Source of the DNA: Arion vulgaris
Taxonomy: Eukaryota > Mollusca > Gastropoda > Stylommatophora > Arionidae
NCBI GenBank assembly: GCA_020796225.1
Contig: CM036767.1
Coordinates: 18,679,927-18,743,926, forward strand
Reading direction: 5' to 3'
Length of the DNA: 64,000 nt
This document shows, one piece after another, positions 1 to 10,409 of the stretch. Position 1 is the stretch's first letter, and each line of letters begins with the position of its first letter. The position numbers and the translations under genes are program-made. The notes beneath the pieces were generated by a model. The model saw only the letters and a program-made list of their open reading frames with translations. It searched no databases and had not been told where the DNA came from.

Positions 1-595
1 TAGCTTATTATAAATATCTTTGGAGGTAGTGGTGCTTTCTAATGACTTACAGAACAACATTTTTTCAGCACAATCCCATTTATCAATATATCTTACGTAA
101 GTTATCAATACAGCCTCACTGCCTCTCAAAGTTGATTCATCCATTGGCACTGAGAATTTTCTTGTTTTCAACTTTTCAACAAGTCGTATTTCAATATCTT
201 CAATCAATTCGTCTATTCTTTTGATAACAGTATAGTTACTGAGTGGCATAGCTTTCGCCTCTTTGTCATCTTTTTCCATAATCGTTTTAAGAAATGCTGA
301 TATTGATGGTTTAATTAAATTTCTCATATAGTATGATTTATCCAACATTTAGCAATGAGTAAGGAAATTTGGTAACTAGCCTCGAGTATGATTGACAGTT
401 GCAGTATGAGCAGTAAATAGAGAATTTATTGTTCTTTTTTTTCAAAATGTGTCTTTAAAGTTTGAAAGTAATTCAAATCTAAATTAATATGAGCATTATG
501 TTTCGCCTTCAAATGCGCCTCAAGGCGAGCTCGTTTCATTGATTCGTTGGTCAAGCATTGTTGGCATAAAAGACAATAATGTGGAACACATTAAT
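1..595 (-). pseudogene. Degenerate hAT transposase (SCAND3/ZBED5-like), runs off left edge
   Basis: Read on the minus strand, about 345-1 is one open frame that resembles the hAT-derived SCAND3/FAM200/ZBED5 family. It has the block LSNYTVIKRIDELIEDIEI, then the catalytic-region motif MDEST, then LITYVRYIDKW and FCKSLESTTT, which follow the family order. Upstream, about 470-590, another frame gives CLLCQQC...HLKAKH, a BED-like zinc-finger remnant. Stops and a frame change separate the two parts, so the copy is broken. The transposase would cut and paste DNA in the nucleus. The remainder lies outside the window to the left. Family assignment is by remembered motif order; a domesticated gene is unlikely given the breaks. 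Confidence 0.7.
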
Positions 596-1735
596 AAAAT
601 AATATTTCACATCAGGTGATATATGTTTGAGCAAATTCGATTATTGTAGAATGACTATTTTGAAAAAACAACAAATCATTAACAATATTTATACTACCGG
701 TTTTGTGGTCAAATCTGCTCTTCTGAAAATGTATGCGGTGTTCTCTTCTAATAAGAACTGATAAATTCAAACCTCCAATAGTTATATCTTTTACGTGAAG
801 CTCTTCTGTTCTCTTCTGCTTTTCTCGTATAATCTTGCCTAACAGTCCTGTACTTTAGCTGTTCTGTGTCTAGTTCTCTGTTTTTCATTCAAGCTACCTC
901 ACAAGCTGATTTGTGTTCGGCTCTCTATCTGCGCTATTATCCCATCTTCTTAAAGTCCACAGTCTATATATATATATATATATATGGGTGAATATTATAT
1001 TACTTTACTATTCCAAAACTTTGTTCTCACGACTGCGATTTCCCATATCTGTTACTCTCTTGGAAAAGACTCATTTTACTTCAACTAACGATATTCTTCT
1101 GTCATTGTCTAAAAGTTGATGTCCCAACCACGCATTCTCAATCTGTCGCTAAACATGGAAAACAAGATCTCATGACATTTGACTGTAATCCATTTATAAA
1201 TGCTCCTTCGTTAACTATAGTTATATACGACTACAAAATGGTACTCTAAGGACACCTGTATAATTCAGCTGCACAGTGAGTATCCATTACTCTGGTAATC
1301 AAACTAATGGCAGATAACTTGTATTTGAGTCAAACCTTCTTGATTGTTTCTTGGTTGCTTTTCCCATTGTACCTAACATTCAAAGCCAAATCAAACTTCG
1401 GACCTGCTTTCTATAGCGGACATATAATATGCGTTGCTCTGTCCAATACTATTACATAGATTGCACTGTATAAACTCATTTTGGTCTTCGTGACAAGGGT
1501 TGGCAAATGTCGTATACATTACATTTTTTTTTTTATATGACTCGATTTTAACACAATAGCACATGCTTTCCCGCTTTCAAAGCTTTGTTAACAGTTGGTA
1601 GAAATGTACCTAGATATAAGTACTTCAGTTTATTGAAGATTTTTTTAACTTCAGTAATGTGATTGTGAAGCAACATTCGTTTTTGTCAACAGACATCCAA
1701 AAGCCGATTTATCGGTTTTGCAACAACATGAACAT
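596..1735. other. AT-rich stretch, mostly unassigned
   Basis: No gene recognised. A (TA)n run lies at about 964-985. On the minus strand, about 1,360-1,720 translates with long open stretches, including YLYLGTFLPTVNKALKAGKH, and looks like an eroded mobile-element protein, but I cannot name the family. Confidence 0.4.
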
Positions 1736-1910
1736 TAGTTAAACTCTGAACGAGTTCATTGACCCCCTTAACGATGAAAATGCCCCCTGTGGGCGTGCGC
1801 CCCACGTTGGGAAACAGGGCACTAGAGCAACGCAAGACAAAAACAGAAAATCATGACACGAGGCAACAACCCGATAGTAGTGTGATGACAAAGAAGAAGA
1901 AGAAGCAGAC
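1736..1910 (+). mobile_element. LINE 3' tail fragment
   Basis: The stretch with gacaaaaacagaaaatcatg, followed by a GAA-rich end, matches the 3' tail of another LINE copy at about 15,130-15,205. It is a 5'-truncated remnant with no usable coding sequence. Confidence 0.5.
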
Positions 1911-1994
1911 ATTTTATATATCTCTATTCGCTCATTCTGTCCTATTTACTTCTAAAAATAGATGAGACTGCAGTAAAACTATTTGATTGGCAAA

Positions 1995-2236
1995 ACACGT
2001 AATCACAAAGTACTGTAGTTTTACAAATTACAAAAGAATGACAAAATACAGCAACATTTCGACCAACAAGGCCTTTATCAAGCAAACGAACAACAGTATA
2101 TGTTTGATATGTTTGTTTTTTAATTTGTCACTCCTGTTGTTCGTTTGCTTAATAAAGGCCTTGTTGGTCGAAACGTTGCTATATTTTGTTATTGTTTTTG
2201 TAATTTGTAAAACTACAGTACTTTGTGATTACGTGT
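1995..2236. repeat. Inverted pair of Penelope-like terminal repeats
   Basis: Arms of about 100 bp (1995-2096 and 2134-2236) are near-perfect reverse complements around a loop of about 38 bp. Each arm carries aaaggccttgttggtcgaaa, which resembles the core of the small hammerhead ribozymes known at Penelope-like element termini: a CTGATGA-like box, a short GGCC/GGTC stem, then GAAAC. Here the first box is degenerate (TTGATAA and TTAATAA). Single, more diverged arms occur at 3,298-3,420 and 14,585-14,690. No Penelope reverse transcriptase was seen. The repeat is directly visible; the Penelope assignment is inference. Confidence 0.55.
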
Positions 2237-2730
2237 ATTTACTTCTACCATTATCAATATTTTTAATACTCCTTTTCTTTCTTTAAAGCTTGTTTTTCTT
2301 TTCTTTTGCGTCATATTTTATCTATTTGTTTCAGTGAATAATACTGTCAAACATATTACACAGAGAAAGAAACTAATAAATCTAAAAACAATTCCAAACC
2401 GCCTTTATTTCTTCTTCAGACATGGTCACTTAGTGTCACATGTCATAGCCTCTCACCAGCTATGGTTGTTCATTAACAACTTGCGAATCTTAATTTACGA
2501 AAATTAATTAGCGCTGAAGTGTGTGCATAATTAAGAAGTGGCTTGCACGAGATTCTTGGTTGTTTGTTTGTTGTTTGTGCTTGTTTTTAACGAGACAGAA
2601 TTAGGAAACTTGAGCTTCTGTACATAAAAATAGAAAAAGTGGATTGGATGAAACAATTTGGAGAGACATCCCTACCATTTAGTCCACTTTAGATACTTAA
2701 ATAATTACTTGTTTATGCTATTCAAAATGA
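2237..2730. other. AT-rich stretch, nothing recognised
   Basis: Low-complexity T- and A-rich sequence with no coherent reading frame or repeat match to the rest of the window. Confidence 0.4.
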
Positions 2731-3297
2731 TAGACATCATGATCTTGTAGTATGTTCTCCGCAGATGTCACTCTCAACACAGCCCATCTGAAGAACTCTT
2801 AAGTCTCTGACAAGTTCTTCCGCCTTCTCAAACAACATGTTCAATGTTTCTTTAATGTCAAGTTGGTTGCCACCGTCGTTTTGGTCGCCCTCTTTTCTCG
2901 TTTTCCAGGAACCATGCCCTTCATTGCTATTTTCTACGCGCCATTGTCACAATGTTAAATGTAATCAAAATGTTTCAGTTTCCAAGACATGGTTTTGTTT
3001 ACCAACCAATGTTCCTGTAGGATATTTATAGTTTTGTTCTATTTTCTGTCCATGTCGTAATAAGACTTTAATGGCAAGTTGCCACCGTCGTTTTGGTCGC
3101 CCCCTTTTCTCGTTTTCCAGGAACCAAGCCCTTCATTGCTATTTTCTCAGCACCCTTGTAACTTTAAATGTAATCAAAATGTTCCAGTTTCCAAGACATG
3201 GTTTTGTTTACGAACCATTGTTCCTGTAGAGTATTTATAGTTTTAGTTCTATTTTCTGTCCATGTCGTAACAAGACTTTTTCTGTAGCACTTCGTTT
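2731..3297 (-). repeat. LINE-derived remnant with 2-copy tandem duplication
   Basis: About 2,862-3,070 and 3,078-3,285 are two tandem copies of a segment of about 210 bp (each starts tgccaccgtcgttttggtcg). The left part, 2,740-2,830, resembles the antisense LINE remnants at 11,040-11,200 and 22,690-22,810. No intact coding sequence. Confidence 0.6.
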
Positions 3298-3420
3298 CAA
3301 TGGCAAAACACGTAAAAAAAGTGCTGTAGTTTTACAAAATACAAAAACAATAACGATACACAGAAACGTTTCGACCAAAATGCCTTTATAAAGCAAAGGA
3401 TACAACAGAAGTGAATTTCT
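3298..3420 (-). repeat. Single arm of the Penelope-like terminal repeat
   Basis: On the minus strand it reads ...aaaggcattttggtcgaaac, matching the arms at 1,995-2,236. It is diverged, and the hammerhead-like first box has been lost. Confidence 0.45.
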
Positions 3421-3625
3421 TCACTTCTTACACGACACAGAACATACAGAAGAAGAGAATAAATTCCAAACAGCCCTAAAATCACTTCGTTTCAAAAAAA
3501 TCGATCTGGTTCTTAATGTTTCATTGTTCGGATCATCTTCATCGCACATCGGACATGTTCATAATTGCTCCGATCTCCCCTTAAGCACCTATATTTCAGT
3601 GTGTTTAGACCATAGGTTCCCTATG

Positions 3626-4822
3626 CAGTGCCGGATTAGGCTAGCGCGGGGCCCGTAGCAAATTTTAGCGGGGGGCCCTAGGTTTTGTATGATAATAAAA
3701 TAAAACACAACTTTTACAAACAAATTTTTCTTGATTTAATGTGAGCAAATTTAGAGATAATACTAGACAAATCAATTTCTCTAAGAAAATTACTCTCAAT
3801 GTTCATTAAGGTGAGGTTATTTAGACGATCTTGTCCCATCATGTTCCTTAACTCACTTTTTATACACTTTAATGTTGAAAAGAACGTTCTCCGCTGCAGT
3901 TAGTAATCATTAAAGTAAATTCGTAAGACTATTTCTACATTTGGGAAACACGACTCTAATAAATTTTCCATTATAAGTTTATAAAATTGCAGTTCTAGAG
4001 CCTCATGCTTTTCGTTGCAAATAGCAGCAGCTACATTAGTTTTAAGAAGTTCAGTGAACTGCATAAGTTCGTCGCCTAGGCTTTCTTCCAAATCCTCTTA
4101 GTAAGAGCTGACAATATTTGGAGTTCTTTTCAAGATCTCTTCCTCTGTAATAGATGTTAACTGCCGGAGTATTCCAAATACACCAGTCACTCTATGGTAC
4201 AGCCTAAATCAATAACTTTTCAAACAAAACAGAACAGTTGTCCTTTAGTTTCTGTATAACACAACCAATCTTTCACGTGAGTTTTGTTTGTTGGTGTATG
4301 TGTGTATGTGAAAAACGACTTTCGACAAAATCGTGGATTGTTTGAAGTTGTTTGGCCATTCACCAATATCGTTGAAGTACATTTTACTTTCGTTGTGTTT
4401 TTGGCTTGTAGATGATGTTGCTACATTAGAAGCATGTGCTGTGCTTTCTGCCTCTCTTTGGCTTGAAAGATGATATGGCTAAATTGGGAGGACTTGTTGT
4501 ACATTCGATTTCAGTTTGTCTTGTGAAAAATGTGGCTAAATCGTGAAGAGTTGCTGATCTTAATGGTAATATTGGTAATGATGATTCTTCTATAGCACTG
4601 CTTTCATCTACTACACAGTAGGACACGTCTTCTGTATTTTCTGCTTCGATTTCGTTGGATTCAGCACCATCGCACACGACATTTAAAAATTCAGACAGCT
4701 TGCGTGTTTTTGATATAACATCTGGTTATTTTTCCATTTTCATCGTCACATAGCGCGTGGGCCCCTAGAAGCGCGGGGCCCGTAGCATTTGCTACTTCTG
4801 CTACTAGGCTAATCCGGCTCTG
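3626..4822 (-). mobile_element. hAT DNA transposon remnant (ZMYM1/52-kDa repressor-like transposase)
   Basis: The ends form imperfect terminal inverted repeats: cagtgccggattaggctag at 3626 and its reverse complement cagagccggattagcctag ending at 4822. The flanks tccctatg and tcctatg look like an 8-bp TSD with one lost base. On the minus strand, 3,720-3,895 encodes a hAT C-terminal dimerisation block (KCIKSELRNMMGQDRLNNL, then a NIES motif). About 3,900-4,091 and 4,426-4,677 carry other pieces of transposase, the latter with an acidic N-terminal-like stretch and a basic KPKRGRKH. At 1.2 kb it is far shorter than an autonomous hAT (usually about 3 kb) and is internally deleted and frameshifted. 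Confidence 0.8.
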
Positions 4823-4829
4823 TCCTATG

Positions 4830-5207
4830 TGATGGATATCGCCCCCACCCAGTGGGCGCTGAAGTCTTTTAGGGAGGCGATAGTGGGTTCAGGAGCATTT
4901 GGGGGCGTTCAGGCGATCTAGGGATTGGTGGCTCCTTATAGAATACATTAATAATATATATTTTAAAATAAATAATTTTCGTGATATTGAGATTGAATAA
5001 TTGTGTTCAAGATGAATCACATATTGACTACTACGTTTTCAATAATTTAACGACAAAAGCAGCAATATATAATTAGTTGCTATTTAAGTCGAAAATATCT
5101 AACTTCCTGAACGCGGGAAACTGTTTTATTGGAGGAGGGGAGTGTCGTTACAAAATTAATGTCTTGTAAAGTGGACGGTTGCCCGAAAAAATTTTTAGGA
5201 CCCTATG
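4830..5207. other. Unassigned, possible DNA-transposon remnant
   Basis: The left part has repeated gggcg-rich phrases (cgcccccacccagtgggcgc, tttgggggcgttcaggcgat) that look like a DNA-element end. The remainder is AT-rich. No coding signal was seen. Confidence 0.3.
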
Positions 5208-5215
5208 GTTTAGAC

Positions 5216-5561
5216 CAGTGGTTCTCAACCTTCCTAACGCCGCGACCCTTTAATATAGTTCTTCATGTTGTGATGACAAAATAAAACATAAAATTATTTT
5301 CGTTGCTACTTCATAACTGTAATGTTGCTACTGTTATGAATCTTAATGTAAATATCTCACATGCAGGATGTATTTTCATTGTTACAAATTGAATATAATT
5401 AAAGCATAGTGATTAGTCACAAAAACAATATGTCATTATATATTGTGAAATATTTATTTCTAATTATGATAAATTTGTGTTTTCCGATGGTCTTAGACGA
5501 CCAATGTGAAATGGTCGTTCGATCTCCAAAGAGGTCACAACCCACAGGCTGAGAACGACTG
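5216..5561. mobile_element. SPIN-like hAT MITE
   Basis: A 346-bp non-autonomous element with terminal inverted repeats cagtggttctcaacc (left) and its counterpart ggctgagaacgactg (right). Internal phrases such as ttcgttgctacttcataact and gcaggatgtattttcattgt match what I remember of the SPACE INVADERS (SPIN) hAT family. SPIN is reported from several tetrapods and from a pond snail and is the textbook case of repeated horizontal transfer. Flanks gtttagac (5208-5215) and gtatagac (5562-5569) form an 8-bp TSD with one mismatch, as expected for hAT. There is no transposase inside, so it would have been moved in trans. The family match is from memory and needs an alignment. Confidence 0.75.
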
Positions 5562-5569
5562 GTATAGAC

Positions 5570-6141
5570 CAGCGATTCCCAAAATGTGCATTACCTGACC
5601 CTTATTAAATACATTTTGCTGTTGCAGACCTACAAAAGTTTCTATATATAAAAATAGACAGGAGTTAATTAGGTGTGTGTTACAATAGCAAACATTGTCT
5701 GCAATTTGACATTTTAATAAACAGGAAGAGGTTTCCTTCTGCCTTGAACAAGACGCGCCATCATTAGCATCATCAGTACATTTGCATTTCAATTTCAGCC
5801 AGCGAATCATCCTGAAGCTCAGCCAAAATGTATTGTAGCAAAATTCAGTGCATGCCATTTATCTTATCTTTCCCAAGATCGTTTCAGCTTCAATATCTCA
5901 GACTGCGGGAAACTTCAATTGATCTTTCATTTTGTCATGTCAGATATTTAGACTCCAGTTTGGTCCGGGTCCTTTAATTTCGCTGCGGAACTAGTTTATC
6001 ACTGTTTTTAAACATATTTAAAATATTTATTTTTCTGTTTGAAATGTCAAAGATCATAAAATTTCTTAAAGCACTTGAGGAACCTCTGTGAGTTAGTTGC
6101 GGACATACATGTGTCCGCGTACCCCAGGGTGGGAAACTCTG
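5570..6141. mobile_element. Second hAT-type MITE, abutting the SPIN-like element
   Basis: Starts cagcgattcccaaa and ends gtgggaaactctg, which are imperfect inverted repeats of the hAT type (the CAGNGNTTCCCA class). It is flanked on both sides by the identical 8-mer gtatagac (5562-5569 and 6142-6149). The left 8-mer is shared with the right TSD of the SPIN-like element. A minus-strand open frame of 107 codons inside has no recognisable domain. Confidence 0.65.
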
Positions 6142-6149
6142 GTATAGAC

Positions 6150-6319
6150 GATGGTCAGAGATTCGAACTTAGAACACAGATGGATTCAGGATGTAACTAA
6201 TAATTTGATCATAACGGCTGCAGATGCGGAATATCTTGTCATGACTAGAGAGTGAGATTTCAAAACACTGTTGTGACGTTCTACTCAGTAGAAGCTATTG
6301 AATGATGATTTGAACACGG
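6150..6319. other. Unassigned spacer
   Basis: No repeat or coding match recognised between the hAT pair and the LINE tail. Confidence 0.3.
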
Positions 6320-6513
6320 CTACAGAGGCGTGCCTTCTCGTCTATGAGATACCTTCCTCATCAAGTAGGTTGTCCCTTCTGGAATTTGGCTCCGATGACA
6401 GCAGCCCTGAAAACGCCAGTCATTCCTCAGATCGTCACATGACATCTTGCACCCATCGTCTCTCTGTCTTCCTCTCATTCTTCTTTCAGGCACCATTCCC
6501 TGCAAAATTATCT
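6320..6513 (-). mobile_element. LINE C-terminal tail fragment
   Basis: The minus strand encodes VPERRMRGRQRDDGCKMSCD, an Arg-rich GRxRxGRQxxxW-like end typical of LINE C-termini. It is truncated, and the adjacent SINE-3 copy starts directly at its edge. Confidence 0.55.
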
Positions 6514-6712
6514 CCATGTCGTAAGAGGCATCTGAGGTAGGTCTAGAAGCTACCTAGTAAATAAAATGTTTAGCAGTAATCTGATGCTGGCCTACTTGTA
6601 GGCGCATAACTGGCACAACGTTACAGTCGCTCTTACGCTAAGATCACATACAGATAACAAAGATTGGTTTAACAAGTGGTCGATATGAGGGGTTCGGAGA
6701 AAAAGAAGAATA
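6514..6712 (+). mobile_element. SINE-3 copy
   Basis: SINE-3 is a dispersed element of about 240 bp. Its order is: aaggcatgtcgtaagaggcg, cctacttgtaggcgcataac, cacaaagagtggttaacaag, then gatatggagcgttcgaagaa with a GAA-rich tail. Copies occur in both orientations throughout the window. This one is 5'-truncated and diverged. Confidence 0.75.
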
Positions 6713-7064
6713 TCCGAGAATTCCAGGATAGACAGACAATGTGTACTTAAGTGCTAGAATATTCTTACTGGCCTCACTTATTCATTATCGATGCTCACGG
6801 AGCATAGGGTCTCAACAGTTGCCGGCCACTTTTCCTTTTTTTTTGAAGCAACCATAATTAAACAAATAAAAGAGTTATAAATAAATTATATCCTAGAATG
6901 ATGTAGCACTTTTGTACACGACTTGTTCTTTTCCTGGAATGGCTAATGTCTTCTAGGTCTTCTTTATAGTATTCTGCCGGTCCTTCTTGGTGTGTTGCTG
7001 CAGTAATATGCCGTTCATTTTGTGTACTACGTTTCTTAAAAAGGTGTAACACCGAAGAATTTAC
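6713..7064. other. Unassigned stretch
   Basis: No recognised repeat or coding sequence. A short minus-strand open frame at 6,858-7,052 has no family signal. Confidence 0.3.
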
Positions 7065-7190
7065 TTCATTCCCCCTGGTTTGACCCCATACAGCTCGATC
7101 CCTTTTCGCAGAAAGGGCACGACAGGTGCCATGAATATTGCACAGAGCACAAATTCCGTAGCTTCGGCAACAATCCTAGAGGTCTCTAGA
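7065..7190 (-). mobile_element. SINE-2 fragment
   Basis: Antisense 3' part of SINE-2 (accccatacagctcgatccc, aacaatcctagaggtctcta). See the full copy at 41,100-41,350. Confidence 0.65.
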
Positions 7191-7284
7191 TTTTGGTTTA
7201 CATTTTGTGTTGTCAGTGTGTCCATTAATCTTAGTTTTCTTTGTATTCAGAAAAAAAGGTTCTGACCTTCATTAAATTAAAAGA

Positions 7285-7795
7285 AGGCTGAGCTTTTCTT
7301 TGCAAAAAACTGAAAGAACTAACAGGTCTATGGAAGGGAACTGACATAAGAACAAAACTCAAGTGTTTAAGAGCCTGCGTTTTTCCATTGACAACGTATA
7401 GTTGTTAGACTTGGACCATTGGCAAGGCGGCGGAGAAGATCATTAATGTCTTTGAATGCAAATGCTGTTTAGAATACCACGGACAAAGAAGAAAACAAAT
7501 GCTTCTGTTCTGTAACAGCTTGATATTAAAGAAGTTGGTTATTAAAGAGCATAAAAACAAGGAAAATTAAATACTTCGGATGGGTGCCTAGAGAAGATAG
7601 TTCTGGAGAAAATGGTTCCTGGAAGAAGAATGAGAAGATGACCTAGAAGACGACGGGAGCAAGATGTCATTGGCGATCTGAAAACTACTGCTGCTGCCGC
7701 CAGTCATCTTGCACAGAATAGAGAGTTTTTAAGGACTACTGTCGTGAGAGCCAAGTTCCGGAAGTGACAAGCTACTTGATGATGCGGTGAATCTT
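7285..7795 (+). mobile_element. LINE reverse-transcriptase C-terminal fragment
   Basis: Frames on the plus strand give a thumb and tail-like series: an RTKLKCLRACVFPLTTYSC block, then an Arg-rich GRRMRR...RRREQDVIGDLKTT tail, then ASHLAQNREFLRT. This is the usual end of a non-LTR retrotransposon ORF. Frameshifts and stops are frequent and no catalytic motif remains. Confidence 0.6.
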
Positions 7796-7869
7796 CAATG
7801 TGCTTTTTTAACAAACAAAATTAGCTGTTCCGAATCATTTGAAGTTATTTGTAGGTAGCGAAAAGAAAG

Positions 7870-8024
7870 AACACACAACACCCGCATGTCTCAGACTATG
7901 TGTGCCCCACCTGTGGTAGGGAATTGTGTTAGGGGATTGAACTCTACAGTCACCTCCTCACACACCAGAGAGGTGTAGAAGCACACGTCAAAGGTTGTTG
8001 TCATCATTGCTTCCGATGGACTGC

Positions 8025-8061
<37 letters not shown>
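7870..8061 (+). mobile_element. LINE-Z 3' end: C2H2 zinc finger plus (ATT)n tail
   Basis: The plus strand reads DYVCPTCGRELC, then a stop, then YSHLLTHQRGVEAH: a C-x2-C...H-x3-H finger at the C-terminus of a LINE, followed by ggac and an (ATT)n tail (8,028-8,061). Other LINE-Z ends lie near 14,900-15,000, 20,910-21,020, 33,750-34,080, 51,040-51,130 and 60,100-60,409. The repeating ATT tail fits target-primed integration of an element with a microsatellite 3' end. Confidence 0.65.
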
Positions 8062-8097
8062 TAAATGGAGAGTTGTATCATTTGTATATCTTAACAC

Positions 8098-8300
8098 CTA
8101 ACGCTCCATAACGACCACCTGTTAAACAACCTTTGTGATTTGTATGTGATCTGAGCCTAAGAGCGATTGTATTATTGTATTCTGTGCAAGTTATACGCCT
8201 ACAAGTAGGCCCGCACATCCGATTTCTACGACATTTTTACGTATTATGGTAGCTTCCCTAGGCTACTACCTCAGTCGCCTCTTACGACATGCCTTGTAGT
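8098..8300 (-). mobile_element. SINE-3 copy
   Basis: Antisense SINE-3 with the landmarks cgcctacaagtaggcc and cagtcgcctcttacgacatg. The (TAG)n microsatellite begins at its right edge. Confidence 0.75.
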
Positions 8301-9003
8301 TGTAGCTGTAGTGGTAGCGGTGGCGGTTGCGATGGCGGTGGCAATGGAGGCGGTGGTGGCGGTGATGGTGGAGGTATTAATAAGGCTAGTAGTTTAGTAG
8401 TGATAGTTTTAGTGGTGGTGGTTGTAGTAGCAACAGCAGTAATAGTAGTAATAGTAGTAGTATGGGTAGTAGTAGTAGTAATACTGATTGCAGCAATAGT
8501 AGTAGTGGTAATAGTACTAGTAGTAGTAGTAGTAATAGTAGTAGTAGTAGTAGTAGTAGTAGAGTAGTAGTAGTAGTAGTAGTATATATAGTAGTGTAGT
8601 AGTAGTAGTAGTTGATGGTAGTGAGTGTATTTAGTAGTCGTAGTAGTAGATTCAGAAGTGTAGTAGTAGTATTTAATGTAGTCGGTAGTAGCAGCAGAAG
8701 TGGTAGTAGTAGTAGCAGTAGTAGTAGTGGTAATGATGGTGCTGGCAGTAACGCTAATAATAATAGTAGTGGCATTGGTAGTAGTAGTTTGTAATAGTAG
8801 TCCTGGTGGCGGTGGTAGTAGTATGTAATAGTAGTACTGGTGGCGGTGGTAGTAGTAGTTGTAATAGTAGTACTGGTGGTGGTGGTAGTAGTAGTTGTAA
8901 TAGTAGTACTGGTGGCGGTGGTAGTAGTAGTTGTAATAGTAGTGCTGGTGGCGGTGGTAGTAGTATTTGTAATAGTAGTGCTGGTGGGGTGGTAGAATTT
9001 TAA
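8300..9003. repeat. Degenerate (TAG/GTA)n microsatellite
   Basis: About 700 bp of imperfect trinucleotide repeats. The right third is organised into units of about 40 bp (gtaatagtagtactggtggc and relatives, at least five copies). Long open frames on both strands, such as poly-Val or poly-Leu, are a by-product of the 3-bp period and are not genes. Confidence 0.9.
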
Positions 9004-9011
9004 AGTAGCAA

Positions 9012-9480
9012 ACATGTCACTATGAACAAAATAAGAGCAATGTTCAACACAATCTTTCTCCCATTATGCCACTCAGTGCCAAACCTGGACACTGACATCA
9101 AATGATAAAAGAAAACTAGTCACGACAGAGATGAAGTGTCTACGCAGAATGCTGGGTGTAACAAGAAGAGACCGGTTAAGAAATGAAGACATCAGGAAAA
9201 AGTGGGTATAACATCAGTACTAAACCTCATCAAGAAAAAACAAATTAAATGGTTCGGCCACGTAAGCAGATTACCAAAAGACAGTGCACCTCAAAGAGTG
9301 ATGTTGCTATGATACAATGGGTACAAAGCAAAAGATCGACCACGCAAAAGATGGACCTCAGAGATAACAAAGGCGACGAAAGACACTATTTATGAAGTGC
9401 GCACAAAAGCCCGTATTAGAAATCTCTTCTTATCCTGACGCTGTGAGGCAAAACAGGATTGGAGCAAAGAAAAAAAGAAA
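9012..9480 (+). mobile_element. LINE-2 3' end (RT C-terminal tail)
   Basis: LINE-2 tail in broken frames: LVTTEMKCLRRMLGVTRRDR, then IKWFGHVSRLPKDSAPQRV, then RPRKRWTSEITKATKDTIYE and VRTKARIRNLFLS. This is the C-terminal region after the RT thumb. The 3' end is A/G-rich. Other copies are at 12,705, 25,455, 36,773, 39,380 and 53,240. This family is the source of the 54-bp satellite at 44.3 kb. Confidence 0.7.
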
Positions 9481-10298
9481 AAAGTAATAGTAGTAACAGT
9501 AGTAATTGTTATTGTTGTTATTGATATTGTTGCTGTAGTTGCAAGTAAATGAGTAAACTCATGATGAAAGAATTGCATTTATTATTGCGTCAATTTCTCA
9601 CAATAAATTATGAACATTACGTTTTAACGACTAATTTAAAGGGACTGTACTGCAAAAAGATTATTTATCGCCTTGAAATCTTGCGGTTACTGACCCTGTT
9701 CTCTTAACTGGAAGATCTCCACTTTCTGCATGGTACTGCGCTCTTGACACATAGACACCAACATATACGGGATAAAATGATTACATTTAACAACATGAGA
9801 AGAACTGTTAGTCTTAATATAAACACAGAAAATAAAACAGAAGTTATGACTAAAACTATAAATCAACAGCAAGTAACATGTATAAGAAAATTCAGAATTC
9901 TTTTTTTCTACCGTCCGGTTTATTGTGTTTCTTAAATGTACTTTGTTTCGAGTCGAGAATAGAAAAAAAAATGTAAAGTTCAGGCATGAAAATATGTGCT
10001 TGTCAATTTTGTTTCCAATTCCGTATTCAATGAATATTTCTTCATTAATGTTTGTTTTTTTGTTGCCATTCTACAATGATGATTAAATATCTTCCCAATA
10101 CAGTTTCAAGTTGGAATTTTGTCTCCTTATATATTTCAAACTATTAAAAAACGAGACTTTGAAAGAACTGTTTCTTATACATGAGATGTAATAGCTGCTG
10201 CAGCAACAGTTTCAAGAACTGGTTTCCCTAAACAAGGGATTCAAGCGTTATTTTGACAACTGTTTCAAGAACTCTTTCTCCCAAAAATGGGATAAAAG
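9481..10298. other. AT-rich stretch with short microsatellite
   Basis: 9,485-9,540 is a degenerate GTA/GTT microsatellite. The rest is AT-rich. A phrase caacagtttcaagaactggt is repeated near 10,205 and 10,258, suggesting an eroded element. No gene recognised. Confidence 0.35.
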
Positions 10299-10375
10299 CA
10301 GTGGCGGCTCGTCACTAGGGCCAGTGGGGCCGGGCCCCACCAAAAATAAAGTATAAAGGGGATTTATTATTTTAC
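10299..10375. mobile_element. Possible hAT terminus
   Basis: The stretch cagtggcggctcgtcactag followed by gggccgggccccacc resembles a known class of hAT terminal inverted repeat. No matching right end was found, so this is a solo or truncated end. Confidence 0.35.
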
Positions 10376-10409
10376 AAATTAAAATACAGCAACCCAAAAA
10401 CCATGATTT

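Noticed and set aside
8289..9015. 209-codon frame rich in Thr/Leu and several poly-Val or poly-Ser frames
   Set aside because: Trinucleotide microsatellite artefact.
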